Source of the DNA: DASVAL01 sp035649575
GTDB taxonomy: Bacteria > Planctomycetota > UBA1135 > UBA2386
Assembly: GCA_035649575.1 (NCBI GenBank)
Contig: DASRJH010000167.1
Coordinates: forward strand, 12,269 to 76,268
Length of the DNA stretch: 64,000 nucleotides
Direction: 5' to 3'
The notes beneath the pieces were generated by a model that saw nothing but the letters and a program-made list of their open reading frames with translations, was not told where the DNA came from and did not search any database. Of the stretch, positions 35,486-43,927 are shown piece after piece (positions within the stretch are counted from its first letter, which is position 1; each line of letters begins with the position of its first letter). Position numbers and translations under genes: made by a program.

Positions 35486-36889
35486 CTACGGCCACTCGTG
35501 GTGGAAGGTGCCGGGCCGGTCCACGCGCTCGAACGTGTGCGCGCCGAACAGATCGCGCTGCGCCTGCGTCAGGTTCTGCGGCAGCAAAGCACGGCGGAAC
35601 GAATCGAAGTAGCTGAGGCTGGCGCCCATCGCGAGCGTCGGCACGCCGTGTTCGGCGGCGAGTGCCACGACCTTGCGCCATGCGGCCTGGTGCTGCTGCA
35701 GGAAACCGCCGAGCTCGGGATCGAGCAGCAGGTTTCCCAGCCGCTTCTGCTTCTTGAACGCGGCCTGGATGCTGCGCAGGAAGCGCGCGCGGATGATGCA
35801 GCCGCCCTTCCAGATCCGCGCGATCTCGCCGAAGTCGAGACCCCACTTCTTGTCGGCATCGGCCACGGCGAGCAGGTCGAGCCCCTGCGCATACGAGCAG
35901 ATCTTGCTGCAGTAGAGCGCGTCGCGCACCGCGTCGACGAGGTTGGCACCAGCCTTCTGCGGGTTCGGGCCACGCAGCACCTTGCTCGCGGCGACGCGCT
36001 GGTCCTTCATCGCGCTGAGGCAGCGCGCCTCCACGGCCGCATGCATGGTCGGCGCGGGCACGCCGTAGCGCAGCGCGATCTCGCCGGTCCATCGGCCGGT
36101 GCCCTTCTGGCCCGCCTTGTCGAGGATCACGTCGACCATGGGCCGCTTCGTCTCGGGATCGGTGGCGCGCAGGATGCGCGCGGTGATCTCGATCAAGAAG
36201 GACTCGAGGAAGCCCTGATTCCACTCGGTGAACGCCTTCGCCATCTGCTCGTGCGAGAGGCCGAGCACGCTCTGCATCAGGTCGAAGCACTCGGCGATGA
36301 GCTGCATGTCGCCGTACTCGATGCCGTTGTGCACCATCTTGACGAAGTGGCCAGCGGCCCCGGTGCCGACGTGCGTGACGCATGGTCCGTCGTCGACCTG
36401 GGCCGCGATCTTCTTCAGGATCGGCGCGAGCTCGTCGTACGAGCTGCGATCGCCTCCCGGCATCAGGCTCGGGCCGTGCAGGGCACCGTCTTCGCCGCCC
36501 GAGACGCCCATGCCGACGAAGCGGAAGCCCTTGCCGTGCAGCTCGCGCGCGCGTCGCTCCGTGTCATCGGGGTGCGAGTTCCCGGTGTCGATGATCATGT
36601 CGCCGGGCTGCAGCACGGGCAGGAACGTGGCGATGGTCTCGTCGACGGGCAGCCCGGCCTTCACGAGCAGCAGCACCTTGCGCGGGCGCACGAGCGACGC
36701 TGCGGCCTCCTGGACCGTGCGCGCGCCGATCATGCGGTAGCCCGGAGCGCAACGCGCGAGCGTCGCTTCGGTCTTGTCGAACGAACGGTTGAAGACCGTG
36801 ATCGCAAAACCGTTGCGGGCGATGTTCAGGGCGAGGTTCTGGCCCATCACGGCCAGGCCGACGACGCAGATCTGTGAGGTTGCTTCCAT
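35486..36889 (-). CDS. gnd: 6-phosphogluconate dehydrogenase, decarboxylating
   Basis: This 467-residue protein is full length. The NADP Rossmann loop is GLAVMGQNLALNIARNGF (about 10-27), followed by NRSFDKTEA. The substrate and catalytic region is GAAGHFVKMVHNGIEYGDMQ (Lys/Glu pair), and the C-terminal helical half ends DRPGTFHHEWP. It performs the third step of the oxidative pentose phosphate pathway, giving ribulose-5-phosphate, CO2 and NADPH. No zwf or pgl is nearby in the window. It converges directly with the coiled-coil lipoprotein; their stop codons abut. Confidence 0.95.
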   Translation of the reverse strand: MEATSQICVVGLAVMGQNLALNIARNGFAITVFNRSFDKTEATLARCAPGYRMIGARTVQEAAASLVRPRKVLLLVKAGLPVDETIATFLPVLQPGDMIIDTGNSHPDDTERRARELHGKGFRFVGMGVSGGEDGALHGPSLMPGGDRSSYDELAPILKKIAAQVDDGPCVTHVGTGAAGHFVKMVHNGIEYGDMQLIAECFDLMQSVLGLSHEQMAKAFTEWNQGFLESFLIEITARILRATDPETKRPMVDVILDKAGQKGTGRWTGEIALRYGVPAPTMHAAVEARCLSAMKDQRVAASKVLRGPNPQKAGANLVDAVRDALYCSKICSYAQGLDLLAVADADKKWGLDFGEIARIWKGGCIIRARFLRSIQAAFKKQKRLGNLLLDPELGGFLQQHQAAWRKVVALAAEHGVPTLAMGASLSYFDSFRRALLPQNLTQAQRDLFGAHTFERVDRPGTFHHEWP

Positions 36890-36965
36890 GCGCTCCCGTA
36901 GAAGAGCACTGACTCTATGGGAAGCGGGGGGTGCCTCTCCAGGACGCGCCGCGTTGCCAGTTGGT

Positions 36966-38252
36966 TCAGCGCTTGCTCGTCGTCGGTGCGCTACCAGCAG
37001 GCGACAGGCTGGCCAACCAGCCGCCCCAGACCCGCGGGTCCGCGGGCGGATCCTGCTTCACGAGCTTCCGCAAGGCCTGCTGGTAGGTCCGCACGATCCG
37101 CACCTCTTGCACGCCGTGCACCGTGACGTCGAGCACGGTGCCGCTCTGCAGCACGTCGACCTTCGGATCGGCGATGAACGCCGCCTGCGCGACTTCGACG
37201 TCGTAGTCGCGGATGTAGGCCTGCTGCTGCAGGAACGCGACGTGCGCGCGAACGCCGTTGTCGGCGGCGGCCAGCGCCACGCCCGCGTTGGGGCCCGCGA
37301 GCACGAGCAGCTTCACGGCGTCGGGGTGGCCGAGCTCGCCGAACGCCTCCGCGGTGCGGACGCGGACCTTCGGGTTGCTGTGCATGAGCCCGGCGCCGAG
37401 GTAGTTGATGTCGTCGCTGTCGACAGTCGGGACGCTGATTTCTGCGGCGGCTTTGCGCACGTCGCTGCTGCCGTCGAGGATCGTCGTGCGCAGCACGAAG
37501 CGTTCGTTGCCGGCCAGCGGGCGGCGATGCAAGGCAGCCAGGGCGCCGATGCGGCGGCGGTCGGAGCTGTTGGTCCGCGCCTCGAGGCGGAGATCCTCGT
37601 CGGCGCTCTGTTCGCGCACGAGCAGTTCTTCGATCGCGCGCTCGCGGCCCCGGCCAGTGTCGGCGCGCAGCAGGTCGAGCAGTTGGTGGACACGCGTCTT
37701 CGTCGGCGCGGTGCGCCACTTGCGCGGCAACAACTCGGGCTCGAGCTGGGCAAGGAAGTCCTCGAGGCGCCGCTGCAGCGGGCTGCGCGCCGCGGGGCAC
37801 GCGGTGGCCTCGGGCTCGCTCGAGACGGCCTGGGTCGGTTCCGTCTTGGCCGGCGCCGCGGCGACCAACTCGATGGTCCGGTCCAGGTGGCTCCACATTT
37901 CGCGTTCGAGCCCGACCTCGCGCGCTCGCATCGCGAGGTTCAAGTGAGCAAAGGCCGTATCGCCGGAGTCGCGCGTCCTCTTGGCGAGCTCGACGCGCAG
38001 GTCTTCGTCGCTCTTGCGCCCCTTCACCTGGTCCTTCTGCACGAGGACGACGCCGTCGCGCGTGGTCACTTCGAGCGTGTCGCCCTTCTCGACCACCTTG
38101 CCCACGAGGACGCGGCCGTCGGTGAGGCGCAGTTCGTCGGCCGACAACGTCGCCGCGGTTGTGGCGAACATTGCCACCGCACACAAGAGGGAGAGTCGCG
38201 AAGGAAGCTGAAGGAAGGACGTCGGGAGCGAGCGGTTCATCGAGCTGTTCAT
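36966..38252 (-). CDS. Secreted HEAT-like repeat protein
   Basis: This protein of about 428 residues has a signal peptide (LPSRLSLLCAVAMFATTAATLSA) and then a short SH3-like beta region (ELRLTDGRVLVGKVVEKGDTLEVT). A helical HEAT-like region from about 150 (for example RRIGALAALHRRPL, NPKVRVRTAEAFGELGHPDA) and a C-terminal domain follow. ATG 38252 and 38240 are both possible starts. The N-terminal fold (xLxDGRxLxGxV) is common on secreted planctomycete proteins. Function is unknown; HEAT repeats suggest protein-protein contact. It is divergent from the gene at 38329. Confidence 0.65.
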   Translation of the reverse strand: MNSSMNRSLPTSFLQLPSRLSLLCAVAMFATTAATLSADELRLTDGRVLVGKVVEKGDTLEVTTRDGVVLVQKDQVKGRKSDEDLRVELAKRTRDSGDTAFAHLNLAMRAREVGLEREMWSHLDRTIELVAAAPAKTEPTQAVSSEPEATACPAARSPLQRRLEDFLAQLEPELLPRKWRTAPTKTRVHQLLDLLRADTGRGRERAIEELLVREQSADEDLRLEARTNSSDRRRIGALAALHRRPLAGNERFVLRTTILDGSSDVRKAAAEISVPTVDSDDINYLGAGLMHSNPKVRVRTAEAFGELGHPDAVKLLVLAGPNAGVALAAADNGVRAHVAFLQQQAYIRDYDVEVAQAAFIADPKVDVLQSGTVLDVTVHGVQEVRIVRTYQQALRKLVKQDPPADPRVWGGWLASLSPAGSAPTTSKR

Positions 38253-38328
38253 GCTGGGCGCTGGGACGACGGGCGATTCTGGAGCATCGGGATGAGGGCG
38301 GGCCCGGGTGCGGTTAGAATCAGAGCCG

Positions 38329-39219
38329 ATGAGCACGAACCGTACCGCGATCCGGGCATGCGGGGTGGTCCTGGCCGCGATGGCCCCGGCGTGGGCCCAG
38401 GAGGCGGGCAAGCCAGCGACCCCGCCGGCGCAAAGCGATGCCATCGGTAAGATTGTGGCCGCGATCCAGGCCGCGGAGAAGGACCTGCAGAGTGCCCGGA
38501 TCGAGATCGCGACGACGGGCCTCTGCGCGCCGGGCATCGAGTTCCAGACCCGCGGCGTGCTGCATGTCCTGCGAGGAGCACAGCCCGCCATTCACACGCT
38601 GGTCGAGATCTCGTTTGGAGACGGGATCAAGGCAACGATGGAGTCGGCACAGACGACGAGCGGCATCACGCACTACGAAGACCATCCCGCCATCGGGGCG
38701 ATCCACCTGCACTTCGAGCCGTCGATCGTGAGCGACCTCGAATGGGCGGGCACCGTGCTCGACGAAGCGAAACTGCCGGGCATGGGAGACCGCCGCGCCA
38801 AGGCACCTCTCGGCAGCGCGATGGTGACGGAGCTGCGGCGGCACTTCGAGGTGCAGCTCGACGCGCGCACGGAGCGCAATGGCGAGGCCGGCCAGTGGCT
38901 CGCGGGCAAGCGGCGCTCGGGTCTCGAGGACGCCGATCCCGAGCTGCCTCTGGCCGACCGCGTCGAGCTGTTCGTGCGGCAACGCGATCACGCGCTGGTC
39001 GAGATGAAGCAATGGCAGGGCGACAAGGTCGTGCAGCACATCGTGGTCGAAAAACTCGAGTGCGGGCTCGAGATCCCGGCCTCGAAGTTCCTGGTCGATG
39101 GTCGCGGGCAGCCGCAACGCGAGGTGGATCAATACAAGCCGATGTGGGACCAGATCGAGAAGGTGCTGCTGCAGGCCGAGACGGAGAGCGGAGAGGTGCG
39201 TCCGAGCAAACGCAAGTGA
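38329..39219 (+). CDS. Secreted protein of unknown function
   Basis: This 296-residue protein has a signal peptide (MSTNRTAIRACGVVLAAMAPAWAQ). The mature part contains IVAAIQAAEKDLQSARIEI then GIEFQTRGVLHVLRG, a helix plus beta pattern faintly reminiscent of LolA/LppX-type lipid-carrier folds, but I cannot confirm it. No catalytic motif is visible. The tail is Lys/Arg-rich. An upstream ATG at 38308 exists; ATG 38329 fits the signal peptide better. It converges with prfC. Confidence 0.55.
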   Translation: MSTNRTAIRACGVVLAAMAPAWAQEAGKPATPPAQSDAIGKIVAAIQAAEKDLQSARIEIATTGLCAPGIEFQTRGVLHVLRGAQPAIHTLVEISFGDGIKATMESAQTTSGITHYEDHPAIGAIHLHFEPSIVSDLEWAGTVLDEAKLPGMGDRRAKAPLGSAMVTELRRHFEVQLDARTERNGEAGQWLAGKRRSGLEDADPELPLADRVELFVRQRDHALVEMKQWQGDKVVQHIVVEKLECGLEIPASKFLVDGRGQPQREVDQYKPMWDQIEKVLLQAETESGEVRPSKRK

Positions 39220-39240
39220 CGTGGCGCCGGTACGCGCCGC

Positions 39241-40827
39241 TCAGCCCATTTCCTCTTCGGTCGGCGGCGTCTCGAGCAGCTCGAGTCCCTTGTAGCGCGA
39301 GAGCGCGTATTCGATCTCGAAGTCCGAATGGAACAGCGCGACGAAGCGGCCGGCTTCGTCCTTCACGACCATCGGCAGCACGTCGATCAGCTCGTCGGTG
39401 ACGTTCTTGATCCAGCGCGCGCGCGTCCAGGCCTTGCGGTCGAGCCGCAGGTCGACGTTGTATTCGTTTTCGAGGCGCCACTGGAACACCTCGAGTTGCA
39501 GCTCGCCGACCGCGCCGAGCACGGGCTCGCGCGCGCCGTGGCGCGGCCAGAACACCTGAACGACGCCTTCCTCGCCGAGCTGCTCGAGCGCCTTGCCGAA
39601 GCCCTTGGCCATCGACGGCTCGCGCGGTGCCACCTGCGCGAAGATCTCGGGCGGAAACCGCGGGAAGTTGCGCACCTCGAACGACGGGCCCGAGCTCAGC
39701 ACGTCGCCGACGCGGAACATGCCGGGGTTGATGAGCCCGATCACGTCGCCGGGCCACGCCTCTTCGATCGACACGCGTTCCTGGCCGAAGAACCGGTGCG
39801 GGTGCGACAGACGCACCTCGCGCTGCAGGCGCAGGTGCTTGCACGACATGCCGCGCTCGAAGTGGCCCGAACACACGCGCACGAACGCGATGCGGTCGCG
39901 GTGCATCTTGTCCATGTTCGCGGCGACCTTGTAGACGAAGCCCGAGAAGAACGGCGCGTTCGGCGGCACCATGCCGTCCAGCGTGGGCAGCGGTCCCGGC
40001 GGCGGCGCGATCTCGAGGAAACGCTGCAGGATGTTCTCGACGCCGAAGTTCACGAGCGCGCTGCAGAAGAACATCGGCGAGATCTTCTGGTGCAGGAAGG
40101 CCTCCATCTGAAACGGTTGCACGCAGGTCTCGACCATCGCGAGGTCCTCGAGCAGCTGGGCATGGGCCCGTGCGCCGAGTCCCTCGCGCAGCACGGGGTC
40201 GGAGGGGCCGGTCGTCTGCACGAGGGCCTTGGTCGCGTTGTGGGCCGTGCGCTCGAACAGGAAGACCTGCTTGTCGCGCAGCGAGTAGACGCCGCGGAAG
40301 CCGTCCCCCGAGCCGATCGGCCAGGTCGCGGGCACGACCGTGATGCCGAGCACCTTCTCGACCTCGTCCATGAGATCGAGCGGCGAGCGCGACGGCCGGT
40401 CCATCTTGTTGACGACGGTGAGGATCGGGATGCCGCGGTCCCGGCACACCTTGAACAGCTTGATCGTCTGCGGTTCGACGCCCTTGGCGCCGTCGATCAA
40501 CATCAGCGCAGCGTCGGCCGCGACCAGCGTGCGGAACGTGTCCTCGCTGAAGTCCTGGTGGCCCGGCGTGTCGAGCAGGTTGATGCAGTGGCCCTGATAC
40601 TCGAACTGCAGCGCCGAGCTCGTGATCGAGATGCCGCGCTGTTTCTCGAGCTCCATCCAGTCGGAAGTCGCGTGCGCTCCGCCGCGGCGCGCCTTGACCG
40701 AACCGGCTTCGCGGATCGCGCCGCCGTAGAGCAGCAGCTTCTCGGTCAGCGTCGTCTTGCCGGCGTCCGGGTGCGAGATGATCGCGAATGTGCGCCGGCG
40801 TCGGATCTCGGTGTCGAGGTCGGCCAT
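39241..40827 (-). CDS. prfC: Peptide chain release factor 3
   Basis: This 528-residue translational GTPase shows G1 SHPDAGKTTLTEKLLL (about 19-34), G2 KQRGISITSS, G3 LLDTPGHQDFSEDT and G4 VVNKMDRPSR. These match RF3, which recycles RF1/RF2 after termination; the length fits. The start at 40827 (MADLDTEIRRRRTFAII) is preferred over an upstream ATG at 40866 lying in a palindrome. It follows the EboA-EboB pair on the same strand. A strong hairpin at 40865-40889 lies just upstream of the start region. Confidence 0.95.
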   Translation of the reverse strand: MADLDTEIRRRRTFAIISHPDAGKTTLTEKLLLYGGAIREAGSVKARRGGAHATSDWMELEKQRGISITSSALQFEYQGHCINLLDTPGHQDFSEDTFRTLVAADAALMLIDGAKGVEPQTIKLFKVCRDRGIPILTVVNKMDRPSRSPLDLMDEVEKVLGITVVPATWPIGSGDGFRGVYSLRDKQVFLFERTAHNATKALVQTTGPSDPVLREGLGARAHAQLLEDLAMVETCVQPFQMEAFLHQKISPMFFCSALVNFGVENILQRFLEIAPPPGPLPTLDGMVPPNAPFFSGFVYKVAANMDKMHRDRIAFVRVCSGHFERGMSCKHLRLQREVRLSHPHRFFGQERVSIEEAWPGDVIGLINPGMFRVGDVLSSGPSFEVRNFPRFPPEIFAQVAPREPSMAKGFGKALEQLGEEGVVQVFWPRHGAREPVLGAVGELQLEVFQWRLENEYNVDLRLDRKAWTRARWIKNVTDELIDVLPMVVKDEAGRFVALFHSDFEIEYALSRYKGLELLETPPTEEEMG

Positions 40828-40864
40828 GGGGGGGAAGCAGAGTAGCGACGCGGCGCGAGATCTC

Positions 40865-40889
40865 AAACTGTCGCGCTGCGCGACAGTTT
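40865..40889. terminator. Strong perfect hairpin between eboB-like gene and prfC
   Basis: The arms AAACTGTCGCG and CGCGACAGTTT (11 bases each) flank a CTG loop. It lies after the EboB-like stop (40910) and before prfC. No U-run follows on the minus strand, though each arm ends in AAA/TTT. It may be a weak terminator, an mRNA stabiliser, or an operator or mobile palindromic element. Confidence 0.45.
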
Positions 40890-40909
40890 GCAGGTTTCTG
40901 GACCCACGC

Positions 40910-41791
40910 TCAGGCGCGGTCGGGATCCTGGCCGCGCAACACCGAGTTGCCCTCGAACGTCTCGCGCAGATTCGCGCGGGCCGGCTTCAGCAACATCGTT
41001 TCGTTCAGGCGTCCACTCTGCGCGAAGAAACCGATGGGGTTCTTCCAGACCAGCTGCTCGATGGCTTCGCGCGGCACCAGGGCCTGTTCGAGCTTCGCCA
41101 CCGTGCGCGGCACCATCAGCGGGTCGCTGACGCCCCAGTCGGCGGCGCTGTTCACGATCATGTGGTCGACGCCGTACTCGAGCACGATCGAGACCATGCG
41201 CGCGGGGTCCATCTTCGTGTTCGGGTAGATCGAGAATCCCGACCAGCAGCCCAGATTGCGCGTGAGCTTGATGGTCTCCTCGTTGCCGTGGTCGAGCAGC
41301 ACGCGCTCCATCGGGAAGCCGCTCTCCTTGATGATCGCGATGCAGCGTTCGAAGCCCCTCTTCTTGTCGCGGTGCGGCGTGTGTACGAGCACGGGCAGCT
41401 TGTGGCGCCTGGCCAGCTCGAGCTGCAGCGACATGAACTTCTCTTCGGTCGGGGTCTGGTCGTCGAGACCGATCTCGCCGATGCCGACACACGAGTCCTT
41501 CTCGCAGTAGCGCGGCAGGATCGCGAGCACGTCCTTGTTGACGCGCTCGTCGTTGGCTTCGCGGGGATTGAGGGCCATCGTGCAGAAGTGGTGGATGCCG
41601 AACTGCTGCGCGCGGAAGTGCTCCCAGCCGACCAGCGTCTCGAAGTAGTCGACGAACGTGCCGACCGAGGTGCGGTTCTGGCCGAGCCAGAACGCCGGCT
41701 CCAGCACGGCGCGGACGCCCGCGAGGCAGAGCCGCTCGTAGTCGTCCGTGATGCGGCTGAACATGTGGATGTGCGGTTCGAAGATCAGCAT
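40910..41791 (-). CDS. TatD-family metal-dependent hydrolase, EboB-like
   Basis: This 293-residue TIM-barrel protein has metal-binding patterns EPHIHMFSR (HxH) and CVGIGEIGLD (Glu), then LPVLVHTPHRD (His), RVLLDHGNE and MIVNSAADWG (Asp). These fit TatD-like amidohydrolases. The adjacent upstream gene is EboA-like, so I identify it as the TatD-like member of the ebo cluster (EboB), which in cyanobacteria takes part in handling or exporting a metabolite precursor. Distances: 28 bases from the EboA-like gene. Confidence 0.75.
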   Translation of the reverse strand: MLIFEPHIHMFSRITDDYERLCLAGVRAVLEPAFWLGQNRTSVGTFVDYFETLVGWEHFRAQQFGIHHFCTMALNPREANDERVNKDVLAILPRYCEKDSCVGIGEIGLDDQTPTEEKFMSLQLELARRHKLPVLVHTPHRDKKRGFERCIAIIKESGFPMERVLLDHGNEETIKLTRNLGCWSGFSIYPNTKMDPARMVSIVLEYGVDHMIVNSAADWGVSDPLMVPRTVAKLEQALVPREAIEQLVWKNPIGFFAQSGRLNETMLLKPARANLRETFEGNSVLRGQDPDRA

Positions 41792-41819
41792 CGGCGAAGG
41801 TTCCGGGAGGAGTGGGGGT

Positions 41820-42656
41820 TCACGTGGCGAGACGCTGCACGAGATTCTGCAACTGGGCGCGGATCTCGGCGCGTGGTTCGCGTGGCAGCCGTTCGGCCGC
41901 GAACGGGCGCAGGTCCTTGCGGTTCAGTGCGAGCAGGCCCTCGGCCGCGGCCGCGCGCACGCCGTCGTCGCCGTGTTCGAGACCGCCGACGAGACGCGCG
42001 GCGGTGCCGGCAGTCGGCGACATGCCGATGAGCCGCCACGTGTCGCGCCAGACGGCGCGGCCGGCGGCTTCGCGTTCGGTCGCGAGATCCTGCAGCATGC
42101 GCGAGAGATCGGGGTTCGCGTGGCGTTCGGCCGCGAGCACGCGGTGCAGCGGTAGATCGAGGAACGCGAGCTTGAGCAGCAGCTTGTTGGCCCCGGCCTG
42201 GTCGAGTCCCGGCTGGCCTACCGTGCGCGCGAGCAGATCGCTGTCGCACAACGCTGCCTCGAAGTGCAGGACCATGTTCGTGCGCTGCACCTCGCCGAGC
42301 AGCCGCACGGTCGCGGGGCCCAGCGGCAGGAAATGCAGACTGCGCAGCAGCATCGCGCGTTCTTCGATGTCACCGTGCGCGTAGAGGTCCCAGAGCTCGG
42401 CGTCGGTGGCGTGGCACGAGAGCAGCAAGAAGGCCGCGGCGAGATCGCAGGTGCGGAACGCGCGCAGTTCCACCGTGCCGGGGCCGATCGCGACGCGGCC
42501 GCCCGTCTTGGCATCGCGGCCGAACCGTCGCGGCAGACCGGGGAACAGCACGGGCAGCTGGCTCCGGTCCGCGCGGATCTCGGCGAGCATGGACCCGGCG
42601 AGGTCGAGCAACTCGGGCGCGAGATGAGCGGAGAGCTCGGTGATCGTCTTCGACAT
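41820..42656 (-). CDS. EboA-domain protein
   Basis: This 278-residue protein shows the EboA-type helical signature: LPLGPATVRLLGEVQRTNM, then HFEAALCDSDLL, KLLLKLAFLDLPLHRVLAAE, and RMLQDLATEREAAGRAVW. A C-terminal helical repeat-like part (VGGLEHGDDGVRAAAAEGLL) follows. EboA is of unknown biochemistry and always occurs with other ebo genes. Here only the TatD-like partner accompanies it; UbiA-like EboC, EboD, EboE and EboF are absent from the window. Start at 42656 (MSKTITEL) chosen over an upstream ATG that would sit close to the divergent lgt. Confidence 0.72.
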   Translation of the reverse strand: MSKTITELSAHLAPELLDLAGSMLAEIRADRSQLPVLFPGLPRRFGRDAKTGGRVAIGPGTVELRAFRTCDLAAAFLLLSCHATDAELWDLYAHGDIEERAMLLRSLHFLPLGPATVRLLGEVQRTNMVLHFEAALCDSDLLARTVGQPGLDQAGANKLLLKLAFLDLPLHRVLAAERHANPDLSRMLQDLATEREAAGRAVWRDTWRLIGMSPTAGTAARLVGGLEHGDDGVRAAAAEGLLALNRKDLRPFAAERLPREPRAEIRAQLQNLVQRLAT

Positions 42657-42749
42657 CGGGGCGAGCAGGATACAGCCCCGACACGCCGTCGTCATGCGGA
42701 CGGCGTTGGCGGGTGCTTTCGGACCGGTCCCGGGCTAGCCTGCTCGGCG

Positions 42750-43865
42750 ATGCAGTTTCCCGCCTGGGACCCCGTGTTGTTCGACATCCCCGGGTTGCCG
42801 ATCGACATCCGCTGGTACGGCATGATGTATGTGGTCGGGTTCGTGATCGGGCAGTGGATCCTGGTGCGGCTGGCGCGCGCTCACTTCTTCCCGGGCAAGC
42901 CCGAGCTCGCTGCCGATCTCATCTTCTATCTCGTGTTGGGCGTCATGCTCGGCGGCCGCACCGGCTATGCCCTCTGGTACCAGCCCGACCTGCTGAATCC
43001 GCTGCAATTCATCCAGGTCTGGAAGGGGGGACTCGCGTTCCACGGCGGCGTGATGGGTGTTGCGGTCGCACTGTGGTTGTTCGCGCGCCGCCACAAGCTC
43101 GGCTGGCGCCGCGTCGGCGATGCCTGCGCGCTCGCGGTCACTCCCGGCATCCTCGCGGTGCGCTTCGCGAACTTCATCAACGGCGAGCTCTACGGGCGCG
43201 TGACCGGGAAGGGCGTCTTCGGCGCGATGCAGTTCCCTACCGACCCCACGGCGGAGCACCTGCTCGGCATTTCCAACAACTGGAGCATGCGCGACCGCGA
43301 GCTGTGCATCCAGGTCGCGTTCGGCAAGCGCACGTTCGCGGACGTGAAGGATCAGCTCAGCACGGTCGACGAGCTCGGCAACAAGATCGACTGGGCTCTC
43401 GTGGAGCCGAAGCTCCACTGGGCGAAGGTCAGTTCGATGACCGACGCGAGCGGATTGCCCGTCGTCCCGTATCGCCATCCGTCGCAGATCTACGAAGGCC
43501 TCGGCGAAGGGCTCGTGCTCGGGTGTGTTCTGCTCCTGCTCTACCTGGCGACGCGCCGCCGTCCCTTGCGCACCGGCTACTACGCGGTCGTCTTCTTGTT
43601 GGGCTACGCTGCGATCCGCTGGTCGCTCGAGCTCGTGCGCGAGCCCGATGCGCAATTCCGGCATGGCAACGGCAACGGCACCGTGTTCGCCGGAATGACC
43701 ATGGGGCAGACGTTGAGTCTGGGGCTCGTGGTCGTTGCGATATTGATCGTCGTGTGGCCGCGCCGCGGCGAGGGGGCCATCCCGCCGGGACTTGGCGGCA
43801 ACGGATCCGCGCGTGTCGATCCTGGTGGCCGTGATCCTGGTTGCCGGGGCCGGCAGCAGGAATAA
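42750..43865 (+). CDS. lgt: Prolipoprotein diacylglyceryl transferase
   Basis: This 371-residue polytopic enzyme attaches diacylglycerol to lipobox Cys. GGLAFHGGVMG carries the essential His-Gly-Gly motif. Its signature reads AVRFANFINGELYGR, with the key Arg and Asn kept but GRIG changed to VRFA. HPSQIYEGLGEG is also present. Between ELYGR and PYRHPSQ is about 90 residues, roughly 40-45 more than in E. coli Lgt. The C-terminal tail is Gly-rich. Other genes here encode several lipobox proteins as substrates. It is 62 bases before the lipoprotein at 43928. Confidence 0.9.
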   Translation: MQFPAWDPVLFDIPGLPIDIRWYGMMYVVGFVIGQWILVRLARAHFFPGKPELAADLIFYLVLGVMLGGRTGYALWYQPDLLNPLQFIQVWKGGLAFHGGVMGVAVALWLFARRHKLGWRRVGDACALAVTPGILAVRFANFINGELYGRVTGKGVFGAMQFPTDPTAEHLLGISNNWSMRDRELCIQVAFGKRTFADVKDQLSTVDELGNKIDWALVEPKLHWAKVSSMTDASGLPVVPYRHPSQIYEGLGEGLVLGCVLLLLYLATRRRPLRTGYYAVVFLLGYAAIRWSLELVREPDAQFRHGNGNGTVFAGMTMGQTLSLGLVVVAILIVVWPRRGEGAIPPGLGGNGSARVDPGGRDPGCRGRQQE

Positions 43866-43927
43866 TGGTGTTCAGGTCGGCGTCTTCCCGCTGCCGCGGG
43901 CCCGCCACGTTCCACTTGCTCCTCCCG

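Noticed and set aside
40865..40889. A strong intrinsic terminator
   Set aside because: The hairpin is clear but lacks a U-run on either strand, so I only list it as a candidate.
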